A DNA stretch of 64,000 bases from the NCBI RefSeq assembly GCF_024582835.1, contig NZ_CP102097.1, positions 1,054,001-1,118,000 on the forward strand. The letters run 5' to 3'. The stretch is from Vibrio japonicus (lineage in GTDB: Bacteria > Pseudomonadota > Gammaproteobacteria > Enterobacterales > Vibrionaceae). Of the stretch, positions 24,104 to 32,291 are shown in pieces. The position numbers were made by a program, and so were the translations under genes. The notes beneath the pieces were generated by a model, which saw only the letters and a program-made list of their open reading frames with translations, did no database searches and had not been told where the DNA came from. Position 1 is the first letter of the stretch, and each line of letters starts with the position of its first letter.

Positions 24104-25130
24104 CCTGATTACCACCGACTTTCAGCTAGTCTAAGCAACCTGTCTGGCATCGGAGGAGCCTCAACAGCCGCTCTGAGCAAAGCACTCACCATTTTCTCTA
24201 AGCGGTATCGATGATTAAACCTAAAACAAAATTCGGCCAAGTACCTGGGTAAATGCTTCTTCCTCAGCGCATGATAAGTCCCGTGTAGCGAGTTCTTCAC
24301 GTTACTGAGCATGGTATCTACCCAATGAAAGTACTTGTCTTGCAACTCCTCTAAATCTTCGGCGGTACTTTTCGTTTCAACCTCATGATAAATATCGGCT
24401 TTCACAAGCCCGTCAAAACAGGACAAACCGTCTGATATCGCTAGGGTTTTAGGCGCAACATGCTTACGGGCCCACTTCGTGATTTCCGCTTTCTCTAAGC
24501 GCTTCACCACACTCATTCGCATATAAACGGGATGGTAATCTTCATTTAAGGCGACCGCGGCGACCAACGGTGTTTTCTTTGGTGAGCCTCTTCCTCGCTT
24601 CTGTCCCTTTGTTCTGCCGCCCCAATACGCATCATCGAGCTGAATAATATAGTCAAGCGGCTGTTTATCATCATTTTCCTTCATGGCTTGCATCAGTTTG
24701 TGCTTAAGCCTCCAAGACGCGTTATAAGAAATCCCAAGGTGCCGCGAGAGTTCGAGCGCCGACACGCCGTTTTTGGCTTGAGTGAGTAAGTAAATGGCGA
24801 GAAACCAGACCGTTAAAGGAAGCTTTGTATTCGACAGCAGGGTTCCGGAAGTGATAGACGTCTGCTGATGGCAGGAGTGACATTGATAGAGTGCGCGGGA
24901 TTGGAGTTGGCAATGGTGCGTAGAGTGGCAGTTAGGACAAATATATCCATTTGGCCACCGTATGTTAAACAGCCGCTGATAACATTGTTCTTCCGTACCA
25001 TACAGGCGCATAAATTCATGTACTGAGAGACCTTTTTGAAATTGAATGAGATTCTTTGCCATGCTCAATCCTCCATCCAGATACTCTAATTATAGACGCT
25101 CCACGTAACTGAAAGTTAGTGGTAATCAGG
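24104..25130 (-). mobile_element. IS1595-family insertion sequence, copy 2
   Basis: 1027 bp, reversed. Flanks AAGATAAA (left) and ATATAATT (right) do not match. It marks the left border of the inverted cassette block. Confidence 0.93.
24109..25062 (-). CDS. IS1595-family (ISXO2-like) transposase
   Basis: 317 residues, same protein as in copy 1: zinc ribbon, then ISXO2-like catalytic domain. ATG at 25062 behind GGAGG. Intact. Confidence 0.93.
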   Translation of the reverse strand: MAKNLIQFQKGLSVHEFMRLYGTEEQCYQRLFNIRWPNGYICPNCHSTHHCQLQSRALYQCHSCHQQTSITSGTLLSNTKLPLTVWFLAIYLLTQAKNGVSALELSRHLGISYNASWRLKHKLMQAMKENDDKQPLDYIIQLDDAYWGGRTKGQKRGRGSPKKTPLVAAVALNEDYHPVYMRMSVVKRLEKAEITKWARKHVAPKTLAISDGLSCFDGLVKADIYHEVETKSTAEDLEELQDKYFHWVDTMLSNVKNSLHGTYHALRKKHLPRYLAEFCFRFNHRYRLEKMVSALLRAAVEAPPMPDRLLRLAESRW

Positions 25131-25283
25131 ATATAATTTGGCGTGTCCACATAATTATTGGCCCCTATCTTTTAGCACCACATGCTCCAGAACCTAGAAA
25201 TATTTACTTTGGATTGAGGATCAGATACTTATTTAAGTTAGCTTACTTGAAGCTCAGCCTGATACTTGCGTCTGCACGCATTC
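25131..25283 (-). other. Cassette remnant between IS copy 2 and attC 37
   Basis: About 150 bp of a cassette cut by the IS. On the plus strand a frame is open from the IS edge to a TAA in the attC (IIWRVHIIIGPYLLAPHAPEP..., about 55 residues), possibly the tail of a reversed gene. Not recognised. Confidence 0.4.
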
Positions 25284-25406
25284 GTATAACGCCCGCTTAA
25301 GTGGTGAGCAACGCTACCACAATACTCAATTATTGCACCGTAAACACAAAAGCTAAATCAAACTAAAACCGCCGAGCGTTGCGAATCCGTCTTAAAGCGT
25401 TTGTTA
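25284..25406 (-). repeat. attC site 37 (reversed)
   Basis: 123 bp attC on the minus strand; closes the TIR cassette and supplies its stop codon. Confidence 0.91.
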
Positions 25407-26315
25407 AGCTTCTGTTCCCATGACTACTTCTCGCAAATCATTAGCAATATCTTCAATACTGCTTATGGACGTATTTAAGGCAACTTTGTCTGCGAGACTA
25501 GGGCTGAAATTCAAGACGTCATCTTTTGTTACTTTATGCCAGATCGGTAGAATCATTTTATGGCCATTCATTTCACGAGCCACCATTGAATCCAGTTCAT
25601 ACTGCGTCCAGTTCTTTTTGCAAAATGCAGATGAAATGATCACCGTTCCATACTTTGAATTAACCAAACCTTTGTCTATGCTTTTACGCAGGCTATCCCC
25701 TACTTTTAACGTAAATTCGTCGTACCAAACTTTAACTCCCATATGCTCTAACGTTTCTGCAAGAGGCCGAACAAATTCCTCTTTATCTTCAGATGCATGA
25801 GAGATAAATAAATCATATTCAACTTCTGAGATACTAACCTCGTTGCCATTTGATTGCACATGTTCAGCTTGAGCAGCCAGCTCTAACGTACGAGCAATTT
25901 CTTCTTGTAGTTTTTTCTGATGAGCAATTTGATCTCGTTGAATCCTCTTTTCTGATTCTAATAGTCGTTTTTGCTCACGCTCTTGAGCTTGCTGCTGTTT
26001 CTTAACTTCTTGTTCCTGCTTTTTGCTAAGCTCTTGACGGGCTTTTAATAGTTTACCCTCAACGTCTGAAAGCTTTTTGAAAAACTCAGCTTTTTTTGCT
26101 TGAGCTTTGGAAATGTCAGACTCTTTTCGAGCTATATCAGCCATTTTACTTTTCAGCATAGAAACCGAAGTATTTTTATTTATCCCTCGCTCAATTTGTG
26201 AAATTTTAGTTTTAAGATCAGCTTCTTTTTTACTTTCAAGGCTAACTTTATGTTGTAGGTTTGCTTGCTCACGTGCCAGTCGATTAATAGTGCTAGTTGT
26301 TGATGAAATTGTCAT
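25404..26315 (-). CDS. Coiled-coil TIR-domain protein
   Basis: 303 residues. Residues 1-150 are a long charged coiled coil (many Lys, Glu and Gln). Residues 166-300 form a TIR domain: YDLFISHASEDKEEFVRPLAETLEHMGVKVWYDEFTLKVGDSLRKSIDKGL. Bacterial TIR domains of this kind often hydrolyse NAD or make signalling nucleotides in phage defence; Glu200 in WYDEF is the candidate catalytic residue. The coiled coil may mediate oligomerisation. It is alone in its cassette with its own upstream region. ATG at 26315 with AGGGG upstream. Confidence 0.9.
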   Translation of the reverse strand: MTISSTTSTINRLAREQANLQHKVSLESKKEADLKTKISQIERGINKNTSVSMLKSKMADIARKESDISKAQAKKAEFFKKLSDVEGKLLKARQELSKKQEQEVKKQQQAQEREQKRLLESEKRIQRDQIAHQKKLQEEIARTLELAAQAEHVQSNGNEVSISEVEYDLFISHASEDKEEFVRPLAETLEHMGVKVWYDEFTLKVGDSLRKSIDKGLVNSKYGTVIISSAFCKKNWTQYELDSMVAREMNGHKMILPIWHKVTKDDVLNFSPSLADKVALNTSISSIEDIANDLREVVMGTEA

Positions 26316-26350
26316 ATAGCCCCTACTGTATTATTGGATTAAGACATTAA

Positions 26351-26381
26351 TTTATATGGTGTTATTAGGCGGCATTTTCAA
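26351..26381 (-). promoter_or_regulatory. Candidate promoter of TIR gene
   Basis: Minus strand TTGAAA (26381-26376) and TATAAA (26356-26351), each 5 of 6 to consensus; the spacer of 19 bp is long. Confidence 0.4.
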
Positions 26382-26402
26382 TGCTATGATCTGGTTAAAG
26401 AA

Positions 26403-26528
26403 GCTTAACGCCGCGTTAAGGGGCAGCAACGCGCTACCACCAAACTTCAATTTACCACCGTAAACACCGATGCCAAAACTTGAGCCAAACTCGCCACGCG
26501 TTGACTGTCCCTCTTGAACGCTTTGTTA
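26403..26528 (-). repeat. attC site 38 (reversed)
   Basis: 126 bp; same body as attC 7. Confidence 0.93.
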
Positions 26529-26550
26529 TGTTGCTGTTCTAAAGTACAAT
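26523..26550 (+). promoter_or_regulatory. Candidate promoter using attC end as -35
   Basis: TTGTTA (26523-26528), 16 bp, TACAAT (26545-26550); the inverted copy of the site at 4354-4381. Confidence 0.42.
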
Positions 26551-26579
26551 CGCCGGCCTTACAACACGAGCGACCAACG

Positions 26580-26972
26580 ATGCTATTTAACAACGATATC
26601 GACGAAATGATTAGCTATTTAGAACGTTTCTGTAAAGAACCGCATATAAAAGCACTAGATAACGTTTCAGACGAGCAAGTTAACCTACTTCTCGATTTTT
26701 TAACGCTTGCCCACAAGTTAAAGTGCGATATCTACGCTACTAACAACCTGAACAGTTCTCACTTTATCGGGGTCGGCGTCTTCGCTTTAACCCAAGACAG
26801 AGCTCCTCAGGGCAACTTATTTCTTAAAGTTAAATTCGACCGTATTTACCTTTCATTTGAATTAGATAGCTGTAATGAAGAGAACCTTTTAACGCCAGTC
26901 CGAGTGATTGATGCACTCGTCTATCTAGCTGAAAAAGATGGTCACGCTCTATTACCTGAAAACTATAAGTAA
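26580..26972 (+). CDS. Hypothetical protein, duplicate of 3932-4324
   Basis: 130 residues, same protein as at 3932-4324. Its cassette is part of the inverted block, so this gene reads rightward while the attC sites here face left: it is still antisense to its own cassette. Function unknown. Confidence 0.7.
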   Translation: MLFNNDIDEMISYLERFCKEPHIKALDNVSDEQVNLLLDFLTLAHKLKCDIYATNNLNSSHFIGVGVFALTQDRAPQGNLFLKVKFDRIYLSFELDSCNEENLLTPVRVIDALVYLAEKDGHALLPENYK

Positions 26973-26980
26973 TGGAAGCG

Positions 26981-27106
26981 ACATAACGCCGCATTAAGGG
27001 GCAGCAACGCGCCGCCACCAAACTTAAATTTACCACCGTAAACACAAATACCAAGATTTAGACCAAACTCGCCACGCGTTGACTGTCCCTCTTGAATGCT
27101 TTGTTA
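26981..27106 (-). repeat. attC site 39 (reversed)
   Basis: 126 bp; inverted twin of attC 6. Confidence 0.93.
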
Positions 27107-27114
27107 TATGTACT

Positions 27115-27399
27115 TTACATCTCTGCATCATGGATTGGCTGACCTACAGCCAAAGTCAATTTAGAACATAAAACGGTAACCCAGCCTAACCAAAGTTGAT
27201 TGCCAACATTGCCAGTTACAACAAGACCACTAGGCTCACTAGAAACAACAATATAGTTCTCGTCTCCGTATTGCCCATACCAGGCAGGATATTGGGAATC
27301 CGATAACCATCCATCCAATCCAGAATAAATTTCCATTATTCTCTCGGCATTCTGATGGATTAATTCGAAAGTAAGATTTAAAGTAATTGATTTTTCCAT
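27115..27399 (-). CDS. Hypothetical protein, duplicate of 3505-3789
   Basis: 94 residues, same as the protein at 3505-3789. Start ATG at 27399. The cassette order in this block (X4, this gene, then 26580-26972, read leftward) keeps the pair found at 3.5-4.5 kb. Confidence 0.65.
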   Translation of the reverse strand: MEKSITLNLTFELIHQNAERIMEIYSGLDGWLSDSQYPAWYGQYGDENYIVVSSEPSGLVVTGNVGNQLWLGWVTVLCSKLTLAVGQPIHDAEM

Positions 27400-27431
27400 A
27401 TTTCTACTCGGTATCAAATTCCCTGAGGTAC

Positions 27432-27557
27432 ATATAACGCCGCGTTAAGGGGCAGCAACGCACTGCCACTAAACTTCAATTTGCCGCCGTAAACACCTAT
27501 TCCAAGATTTGAGCCAAACTCGCCACGCGTTGACTGTCCCTCTTGAACGCCTTGTTA
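27432..27557 (-). repeat. attC site 40 (reversed)
   Basis: 126 bp; inverted twin of attC 14, with no differences seen in the body. Confidence 0.93.
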
Positions 27558-27944
27558 GCTTATTTAATGCAAGCCATTGTATATCAAAAAACTGACCTAC
27601 TACACTATGAAGTAGGAGCTTAAGACAGACAACTGAGCCGAATTTACAGGTTTGAGCTTTGAATTACCTTGAACTAAACCAAAACCGCCGAGCGTGGAGA
27701 CTCACGGAACTTCACACACAAAAGCTGACATTTGAATTGCTTGATTTCACACGACGACTTTGTCACTTACACCTAGCGAGGCGATGCTTGAATTTGCACC
27801 GCCTTAATATCAAACCGATAACCGATAACCGATATAGCTTAGATAGGAGCAAGACGAGTACTAGACAAAACATTGCCAGAGCACGATATTTCGGTTTAGT
27901 TCGGAGCTAGACACTTGCTATAAGATTCTGATTTTTAGAGAGTA
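27558..27944 (-). other. ORF-less cassette, family X (copy X4, reversed)
   Basis: Reversed near-identical copy of 8490-8869. The chief difference noticed is one extra 7-bp repeat unit. The same terminator-like hairpin is present near 27586-27616 on the minus strand. Confidence 0.72.
27824..27844 (-). repeat. Heptamer repeat (TATCGGT)3
   Basis: Three copies (ACCGATA on the plus strand) where the duplicate cassette at 8600-8613 has two. Confidence 0.9.
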
Positions 27945-28070
27945 AGCTAACGCCGCGTTAAGGGGCAGCAACGCGCTGCCACCAAACTTCAATTTACCAC
28001 CGTAACCACCGACACCAAAATTTGAGCCAAACTCGCCACGCGTTGACTGTCCCTCTTGAACGCTTTGTTA
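27945..28070 (-). repeat. attC site 41 (reversed)
   Basis: 126 bp; supplies the TAA of higA2. Confidence 0.92.
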
Positions 28071-28382
28071 TAGCTCAGCGATGTGCGACAGAGTTTCTGG
28101 ATGACGCTGAACCAGTTTTAAAAGGGTTACGGCTTGCCCATTTGGTGCGCTACGCCCTTGCTCCCAGTTCTCTAGTGTGCGAGATGAGGTATGTAACAAA
28201 CGAGCAAATACACCACGCGACATATTAAACTGCTCACGAATACTCACAATTTCATCGGGTGAGATATTTAACTCACTGATGTCGTTAACTTGATGTGTTT
28301 TAAGGGTAAGCTTACCCTCTGAGTGCTCTTTAGCCTCGGTAAGAGCTGAACTTAACTCTGCAAATAGATCACGATTGCTCAT
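28068..28382 (-). CDS. higA2: HigA2 antitoxin
   Basis: 104 residues, very close to the V. cholerae superintegron HigA2 as I remember it (MSNRDLFAELSSALTEAKEHSEGKLTLKTHQV, then an HTH with FNMSRGVFARLLHTSSRTLENWEQG). The N-terminal disordered part binds the toxin; the C-terminal HTH binds the operator. It overlaps the end of higB2 by 14 bases. The stop is the attC TAA. Confidence 0.94.
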   Translation of the reverse strand: MSNRDLFAELSSALTEAKEHSEGKLTLKTHQVNDISELNISPDEIVSIREQFNMSRGVFARLLHTSSRTLENWEQGRSAPNGQAVTLLKLVQRHPETLSHIAEL

Positions 28383-28701
28383 TACGCCACGCCTCCATAA
28401 AAGCTTTTAACTGTTTCTTTTGGTCTGCGGTTAAATCGGACATTTCGTTCTTGCCATAAATTGTCAGCAAGTAGAAACGTCGCTTTTCATCGAGGAAGTA
28501 ATAGATAACACGAGAGCCACCACGCTTGCCCTTACCTTTACTTGCAACTCGAATCTTTCGCAAACCACCTGTACCTTGAATGACGTCACCCTGTTTTGGG
28601 TTAGACATTAACTCAGCTTGGAAAAGTCTAAACTCTTCATCACTGAGGTATTCACTACGGTACTTTTCAAATATGGTTGATTCGACAAATACACTTTTCA
28701 T
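28369..28701 (-). CDS. higB2: HigB2 mRNase toxin
   Basis: 110 residues starting MKSVFVESTIFEKYRSEYLSD, matching the V. cholerae HigB2 length and sequence pattern (VIQGTGGLRKIRVASKGKGKRGGSRVIYYF, LLTIYGKNE). It is a ribosome-dependent mRNA endonuclease. The frame continues 34 codons upstream, but the promoter lies inside that stretch, so ATG 28701 is the start. No Shine-Dalgarno is visible; the -10 ends six bases before the ATG. Confidence 0.94.
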   Translation of the reverse strand: MKSVFVESTIFEKYRSEYLSDEEFRLFQAELMSNPKQGDVIQGTGGLRKIRVASKGKGKRGGSRVIYYFLDEKRRFYLLTIYGKNEMSDLTADQKKQLKAFMEAWRNEQS

Positions 28702-28707
28702 ACGCAA

Positions 28708-28736
28708 AGTATACGCAAGTGACGTACAGATAGCAA
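28708..28736 (-). promoter_or_regulatory. higBA2 promoter
   Basis: Minus strand TTGCTA (28736-28731), 17 bp spacer, TATACT (28713-28708), then six bases to the higB2 ATG: a leaderless transcript is predicted. Confidence 0.65.
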
Positions 28737-28756
28737 AACTATACGTGATTAACGTA
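28712..28756. promoter_or_regulatory. Two candidate HigA2 operators
   Basis: TACG-N7-CGTA occurs at 28712-28726 (overlapping the promoter spacer) and at 28742-28756 (upstream of -35, with five-base arms TACGT and ACGTA). The centres are 30 bp apart, close to three helical turns. Confidence 0.55.
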
Positions 28757-28790
28757 GTTATTATCATTTGAGGTGCAGATCTGTACTGAG

Positions 28791-28915
28791 CTATAACGCC
28801 CAATTAAGGGGTGAGCAACGCTACTACCCAACCTAAAGCATTGTACCGTAACCACTAAAATTGAAGTAGAAACAAAAATGCCAAGCGTTGGGAATCCCTC
28901 TTAAATTGTTTGTTA
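28791..28915 (-). repeat. attC site 42 (reversed)
   Basis: 125 bp, GAGGGATTCCCAACGCTTGGC subtype on the minus strand. Confidence 0.91.
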
Positions 28916-29304
28916 TGTTTTACCACAAACACATGATTTACTTGAGAAAGAACTGCTGTTTCTAACTAGTTTTCTGAAGCAAACCGCACGGTATGAGCCG
29001 ACTTGGCCTTCAGATGCGCCAAACCTTGAGCGCATAAGGCCACTTCCCTGCCCAATGAGGCAACTCGATAAACGTTCAACAAGCGCCCTCTCTTTCCAAC
29101 CAAAGCGACTTTAAGCCAACTAAACAAGAACCCAACCGACACGATCTGCAAATGAAGCAACCCACGAATATTGGCATGTTTTACGGGCTGAGAAGTTCAC
29201 GAAATTGAGCCGACAATGCAGATTTGCTGAGACAACTCGGACCAACTGCCAAAGGGGCAAAGAACATAGACCGAAGATGCTTTAAGACACTGAAATACAA
29301 GTAA
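28916..29304 (-). other. ORF-less cassette, family Z (copy Z3, reversed)
   Basis: No credible gene. The family Z block is present on the minus strand at about 29151-29187. The frames here on the minus strand are short and overlap the block, so I do not call them. Confidence 0.62.
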
Positions 29305-29431
29305 ACATAACGCCGCGTTAAGGGGTGAACAACGCAAGCCACCCAACCTAAATTATTGTGCCATAAACACAAAAGCTAAACTTAGAACTAAAATTGCCAA
29401 GCGTTGAGAATCCCTCTTGAACGCTTTGTTA
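29305..29431 (-). repeat. attC site 43 (reversed)
   Basis: 127 bp, the longest complete attC here. Confidence 0.91.
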
Positions 29432-29496
29432 TGTTCGTAGCTATTTGAAACCACTGATATTTACATAACTAGGTCTGAACGATGCAACAGACTTGC

Positions 29497-29709
29497 TCAA
29501 GCTAGGTGCTGCAACACTTCAATTTGAATGTCTCTCAGTAAGTTTTGAGTATGCTCCGACTGTAAATTAAGTTCGCACCAGCCATCAGTTCCCATATATT
29601 CAGCAGAAATATAGCTGATATTTTTAATACCACTTTCATTGTTGAGGATTCCAGATAGTCGGAAAATACCTAATTTTGTGTGGATTCTGCTAATTTTGAA
29701 GTTTTCCAT
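29497..29709 (-). CDS. Hypothetical protein (70 aa)
   Basis: Small soluble protein MENFKISRIHTKLGIFRLSG..., ATG at 29709 preceded by GGAGG. It ends 65 bp before the attC. The strong ribosome binding site next to the attC is the main support. No family recognised. Confidence 0.6.
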   Translation of the reverse strand: MENFKISRIHTKLGIFRLSGILNNESGIKNISYISAEYMGTDGWCELNLQSEHTQNLLRDIQIEVLQHLA

Positions 29710-29721
29710 AAACCTCCAAGA

Positions 29722-29844
29722 ACATAACGCCGCGTTAAGTGGCGAACAACGCGACCGCCTAACCTAACAATTACGCCCTAAACACTAAACCCAATTTGAA
29801 CTAAAAATGCGAAGCGTTGAGAGTCCGCCTTAAACGCTTTGTTA
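29722..29844 (-). repeat. attC site 44 (reversed)
   Basis: 123 bp; the last reversed attC. The 58 bp between it and IS copy 3 is the end of a cut cassette. Confidence 0.91.
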
Positions 29845-29902
29845 TGCGACTGACTCTAGGAGGATATCTCTAACTTTCATTAGTGCAAAGCCCAAAAGGT
29901 TT

Positions 29903-30929
29903 CCTGATTACCACTAACTTTCAGTTACGTGGAGCGTCTATAATTAGAGTATCTGGATGGAGGATTGAGCATGGCAAAGAATCTCATTCAATTTCAAAAA
30001 GGTCTCTCAGTACATGAATTTATGCGCCTGTATGGTACGGAAGAACAATGTTATCAGCGGCTGTTTAACATACGGTGGCCAAATGGATATATTTGTCCTA
30101 ACTGCCACTCTACGCACCATTGCCAACTCCAATCCCGCGCACTCTATCAATGTCACTCCTGCCATCAGCAGACGTCTATCACTTCCGGAACCCTGCTGTC
30201 GAATACAAAGCTTCCTTTAACGGTCTGGTTTCTCGCCATTTACTTACTCACTCAAGCCAAAAACGGCGTGTCGGCGCTCGAACTCTCGCGGCACCTTGGG
30301 ATTTCTTATAACGCGTCTTGGAGGCTTAAGCACAAACTGATGCAAGCCATGAAGGAAAATGATGATAAACAGCCGCTTGACTATATTATTCAGCTCGATG
30401 ATGCGTATTGGGGCGGCAGAACAAAGGGACAGAAGCGAGGAAGAGGCTCACCAAAGAAAACACCGTTGGTCGCCGCGGTCGCCTTAAATGAAGATTACCA
30501 TCCCGTTTATATGCGAATGAGTGTGGTGAAGCGCTTAGAGAAAGCGGAAATCACGAAGTGGGCCCGTAAGCATGTTGCGCCTAAAACCCTAGCGATATCA
30601 GACGGTTTGTCCTGTTTTGACGGGCTTGTGAAAGCCGATATTTATCATGAGGTTGAAACGAAAAGTACCGCCGAAGATTTAGAGGAGTTGCAAGACAAGT
30701 ACTTTCATTGGGTAGATACCATGCTCAGTAACGTGAAGAACTCGCTACACGGGACTTATCATGCGCTGAGGAAGAAGCATTTACCCAGGTACTTGGCCGA
30801 ATTTTGTTTTAGGTTTAATCATCGATACCGCTTAGAGAAAATGGTGAGTGCTTTGCTCAGAGCGGCTGTTGAGGCTCCTCCGATGCCAGACAGGTTGCTT
30901 AGACTAGCTGAAAGTCGGTGGTAATCAGG
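29903..30929 (+). mobile_element. IS1595-family insertion sequence, copy 3
   Basis: 1027 bp, forward. Flanks AAAGGTTT and ATTTGGTA do not match. Right border of the inverted block. Confidence 0.93.
29971..30924 (+). CDS. IS1595-family (ISXO2-like) transposase
   Basis: 317 residues, same protein as copies 1 and 2, intact; ATG at 29971 behind GGAGG. Confidence 0.93.
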   Translation: MAKNLIQFQKGLSVHEFMRLYGTEEQCYQRLFNIRWPNGYICPNCHSTHHCQLQSRALYQCHSCHQQTSITSGTLLSNTKLPLTVWFLAIYLLTQAKNGVSALELSRHLGISYNASWRLKHKLMQAMKENDDKQPLDYIIQLDDAYWGGRTKGQKRGRGSPKKTPLVAAVALNEDYHPVYMRMSVVKRLEKAEITKWARKHVAPKTLAISDGLSCFDGLVKADIYHEVETKSTAEDLEELQDKYFHWVDTMLSNVKNSLHGTYHALRKKHLPRYLAEFCFRFNHRYRLEKMVSALLRAAVEAPPMPDRLLRLAESRW

Positions 30930-31287
30930 ATTTGGTATTGTCGGCTAAAATTCTTGAATCTCTTTGGCCGTAAAACATGCCAAGGTTCGCGGGTTGCCTC
31001 ATTGGTTTTAACAGTCGCTTGGGTGTGAGTTTAACTGGTTCAAAGTGTGGAAAGGGCAAGTTAATCGATGCTTTCGTTTCTGCTATTAGCTCGTAGCTGT
31101 TACTTTCTCTGGTTCAAAAACTACTTAGTCGCTGCAAATTCGCATTTCGTGGTCGTTGGAATTGTGGCTGAAACATAGTGAGTTTTGTGGTTCTTGAATT
31201 ACAAAAAGTCAGTAGGTGTTTGGTTGCTTATTTGGTTTCGGGTAAACTGCTTTCAAAACAACTTAAACACTGGTGGAAAACTTCGCC
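30930..31287 (+). other. ORF-less cassette, family Z (copy Z4), 5' end lost
   Basis: Begins inside a family Z cassette shortly before the conserved block (30969-31003). About 70 bp at the start is missing compared with the copy at 19457-19884. No gene. Confidence 0.65.
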
Positions 31288-31412
31288 TAACAAGGCGTTT
31301 AAGGCGGATTCACAACGCTTGGCGATTTCAGTTCAAGTTGAATTTAGTGTTTAAGGTACAATGGTTTAAGTTTGGTGGTTGGCGTTGTTCACCACTTAAC
31401 GCGGCGTTAGTT
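31288..31412 (+). repeat. attC site 45
   Basis: 125 bp; forward orientation resumes here. TTTAAGGCGGATTCACAACGC subtype. Confidence 0.92.
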
Positions 31413-31432
31413 TGCTAAAGGCTATCGGTTAA

Positions 31433-31930
31433 CTAGCCTAAGCTTGCTCTCACATCAGCAATGGTGATGAAGAGTTTATTTTCAGCGTCTTCAAATGCTT
31501 GAAAACCATAGCGTTCATAGAAGTGTTTCGCACCGTCTTTGGCGTCAACGATAACAACTGGAAATGCAACGCTATCACTTGCAGCTAATAGCTTTCTGAG
31601 TGCGTCGATAAGCAGCCACTCACCAAAGCCTTTCCCTTTGTATCGATCATCGACAGCAAGGCGGGCAATCAGACCACCAGAGGTGGATGATTGGTGTTTT
31701 TTTTGTAACTTATCGGGCAATGCCTTTAAGTCAATTGGTGTCATTGTTAGCGTGTAAAAGCCGATGACATGTGAGTTGTCGTTATCATCTTCCAAAACAA
31801 ACGTTCTGGTGTTGTCTTTTTTTGCTTGCTGACTCGCCATTACTTTTAAGTAATTATTGAGAGCTTCGATACCACAGTTGAATCGGTTTCTATCGTGTTT
31901 AGCTTTATCTAGAAGTACCGTATTCATCAT
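31433..31930 (-). CDS. GNAT toxin of TacT/AtaT type
   Basis: 165-residue GNAT toxin, expected to acetylate aminoacyl-tRNA and block translation. It shows the acetyl-CoA motif DRYKGKGFGEWLL and the HFYERYGFQAF segment, whose Tyr is catalytic in this family. It overlaps its DUF1778 antitoxin by four bases (ATGA). An ATGATG at the start leaves the exact first residue open by one codon. Confidence 0.92.
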   Translation of the reverse strand: MMNTVLLDKAKHDRNRFNCGIEALNNYLKVMASQQAKKDNTRTFVLEDDNDNSHVIGFYTLTMTPIDLKALPDKLQKKHQSSTSGGLIARLAVDDRYKGKGFGEWLLIDALRKLLAASDSVAFPVVIVDAKDGAKHFYERYGFQAFEDAENKLFITIADVRASLG

Positions 31931-32199
31931 TGAGTTTTGCTCTCGTATCGATCAGCAGCAGCTTTTAGTTTTGAGTTCTCTGTAGCAGGGCGGTCTAAAG
32001 CTTCCATCAGCAACATAGTATCAGCTTGGCTCAGTTTTAAAGCCTGTTCACGTTCGATGACTTGTTTAGCTTTTTCGATTGCAGCGCTTAGAACAAACGA
32101 GTTGATGCTAGACATGCCGGCGATCGCGGCAGCCTTAGTAAGTAAGTCTTGTGTATCGACATCAACTCTAGCGGTGATGCGAGGCAAAGTAGTAGCCAT
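31927..32199 (-). CDS. DUF1778 (TacA-type) antitoxin
   Basis: 90 residues. The N-terminal ribbon-helix-helix (PRITARVDVDTQDLLTKAAAIAGMSSINSFVLSAA) binds DNA, and the C-terminal tail (about 55-90) wraps the toxin. ATG at 32199 with AGGAG upstream. The operon is reversed in its cassette and so has its own promoter, near the repeats at 32220-32281. Confidence 0.92.
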   Translation of the reverse strand: MATTLPRITARVDVDTQDLLTKAAAIAGMSSINSFVLSAAIEKAKQVIEREQALKLSQADTMLLMEALDRPATENSKLKAAADRYESKTQ

Positions 32200-32219
32200 A
32201 ATTATATCTCCTGTTGTGT

Positions 32220-32281
32220 CAAAGTGTCACATAGGTATTATGGTCTTAAAGTGTGCAATAAGCAATCTTTGTGTCACTTTG
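32220..32281. promoter_or_regulatory. Inverted operator boxes of TacAT-type module
   Basis: CAAAGTGTCAC at 32220-32230 and its near inverse GTGTCACTTTG at 32271-32281, plus a partial AAAGTGTGC near 32248. Likely antitoxin binding sites; promoter hexamers between them are not clear. Confidence 0.45.
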
Positions 32282-32291
32282 GCACTCAAAC

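Noticed and set aside
27659..28228. Plus-strand frames over the X4 cassette, attC 41 and higA2
   Set aside because: No start signals, and they overlap conserved minus-strand features.
25131..29902. Simple inversion between IS copies 2 and 3 as the single event
   Set aside because: Restoring the block does not rejoin matching 8-bp flanks or complementary cassette halves, so other deletions must also have happened.
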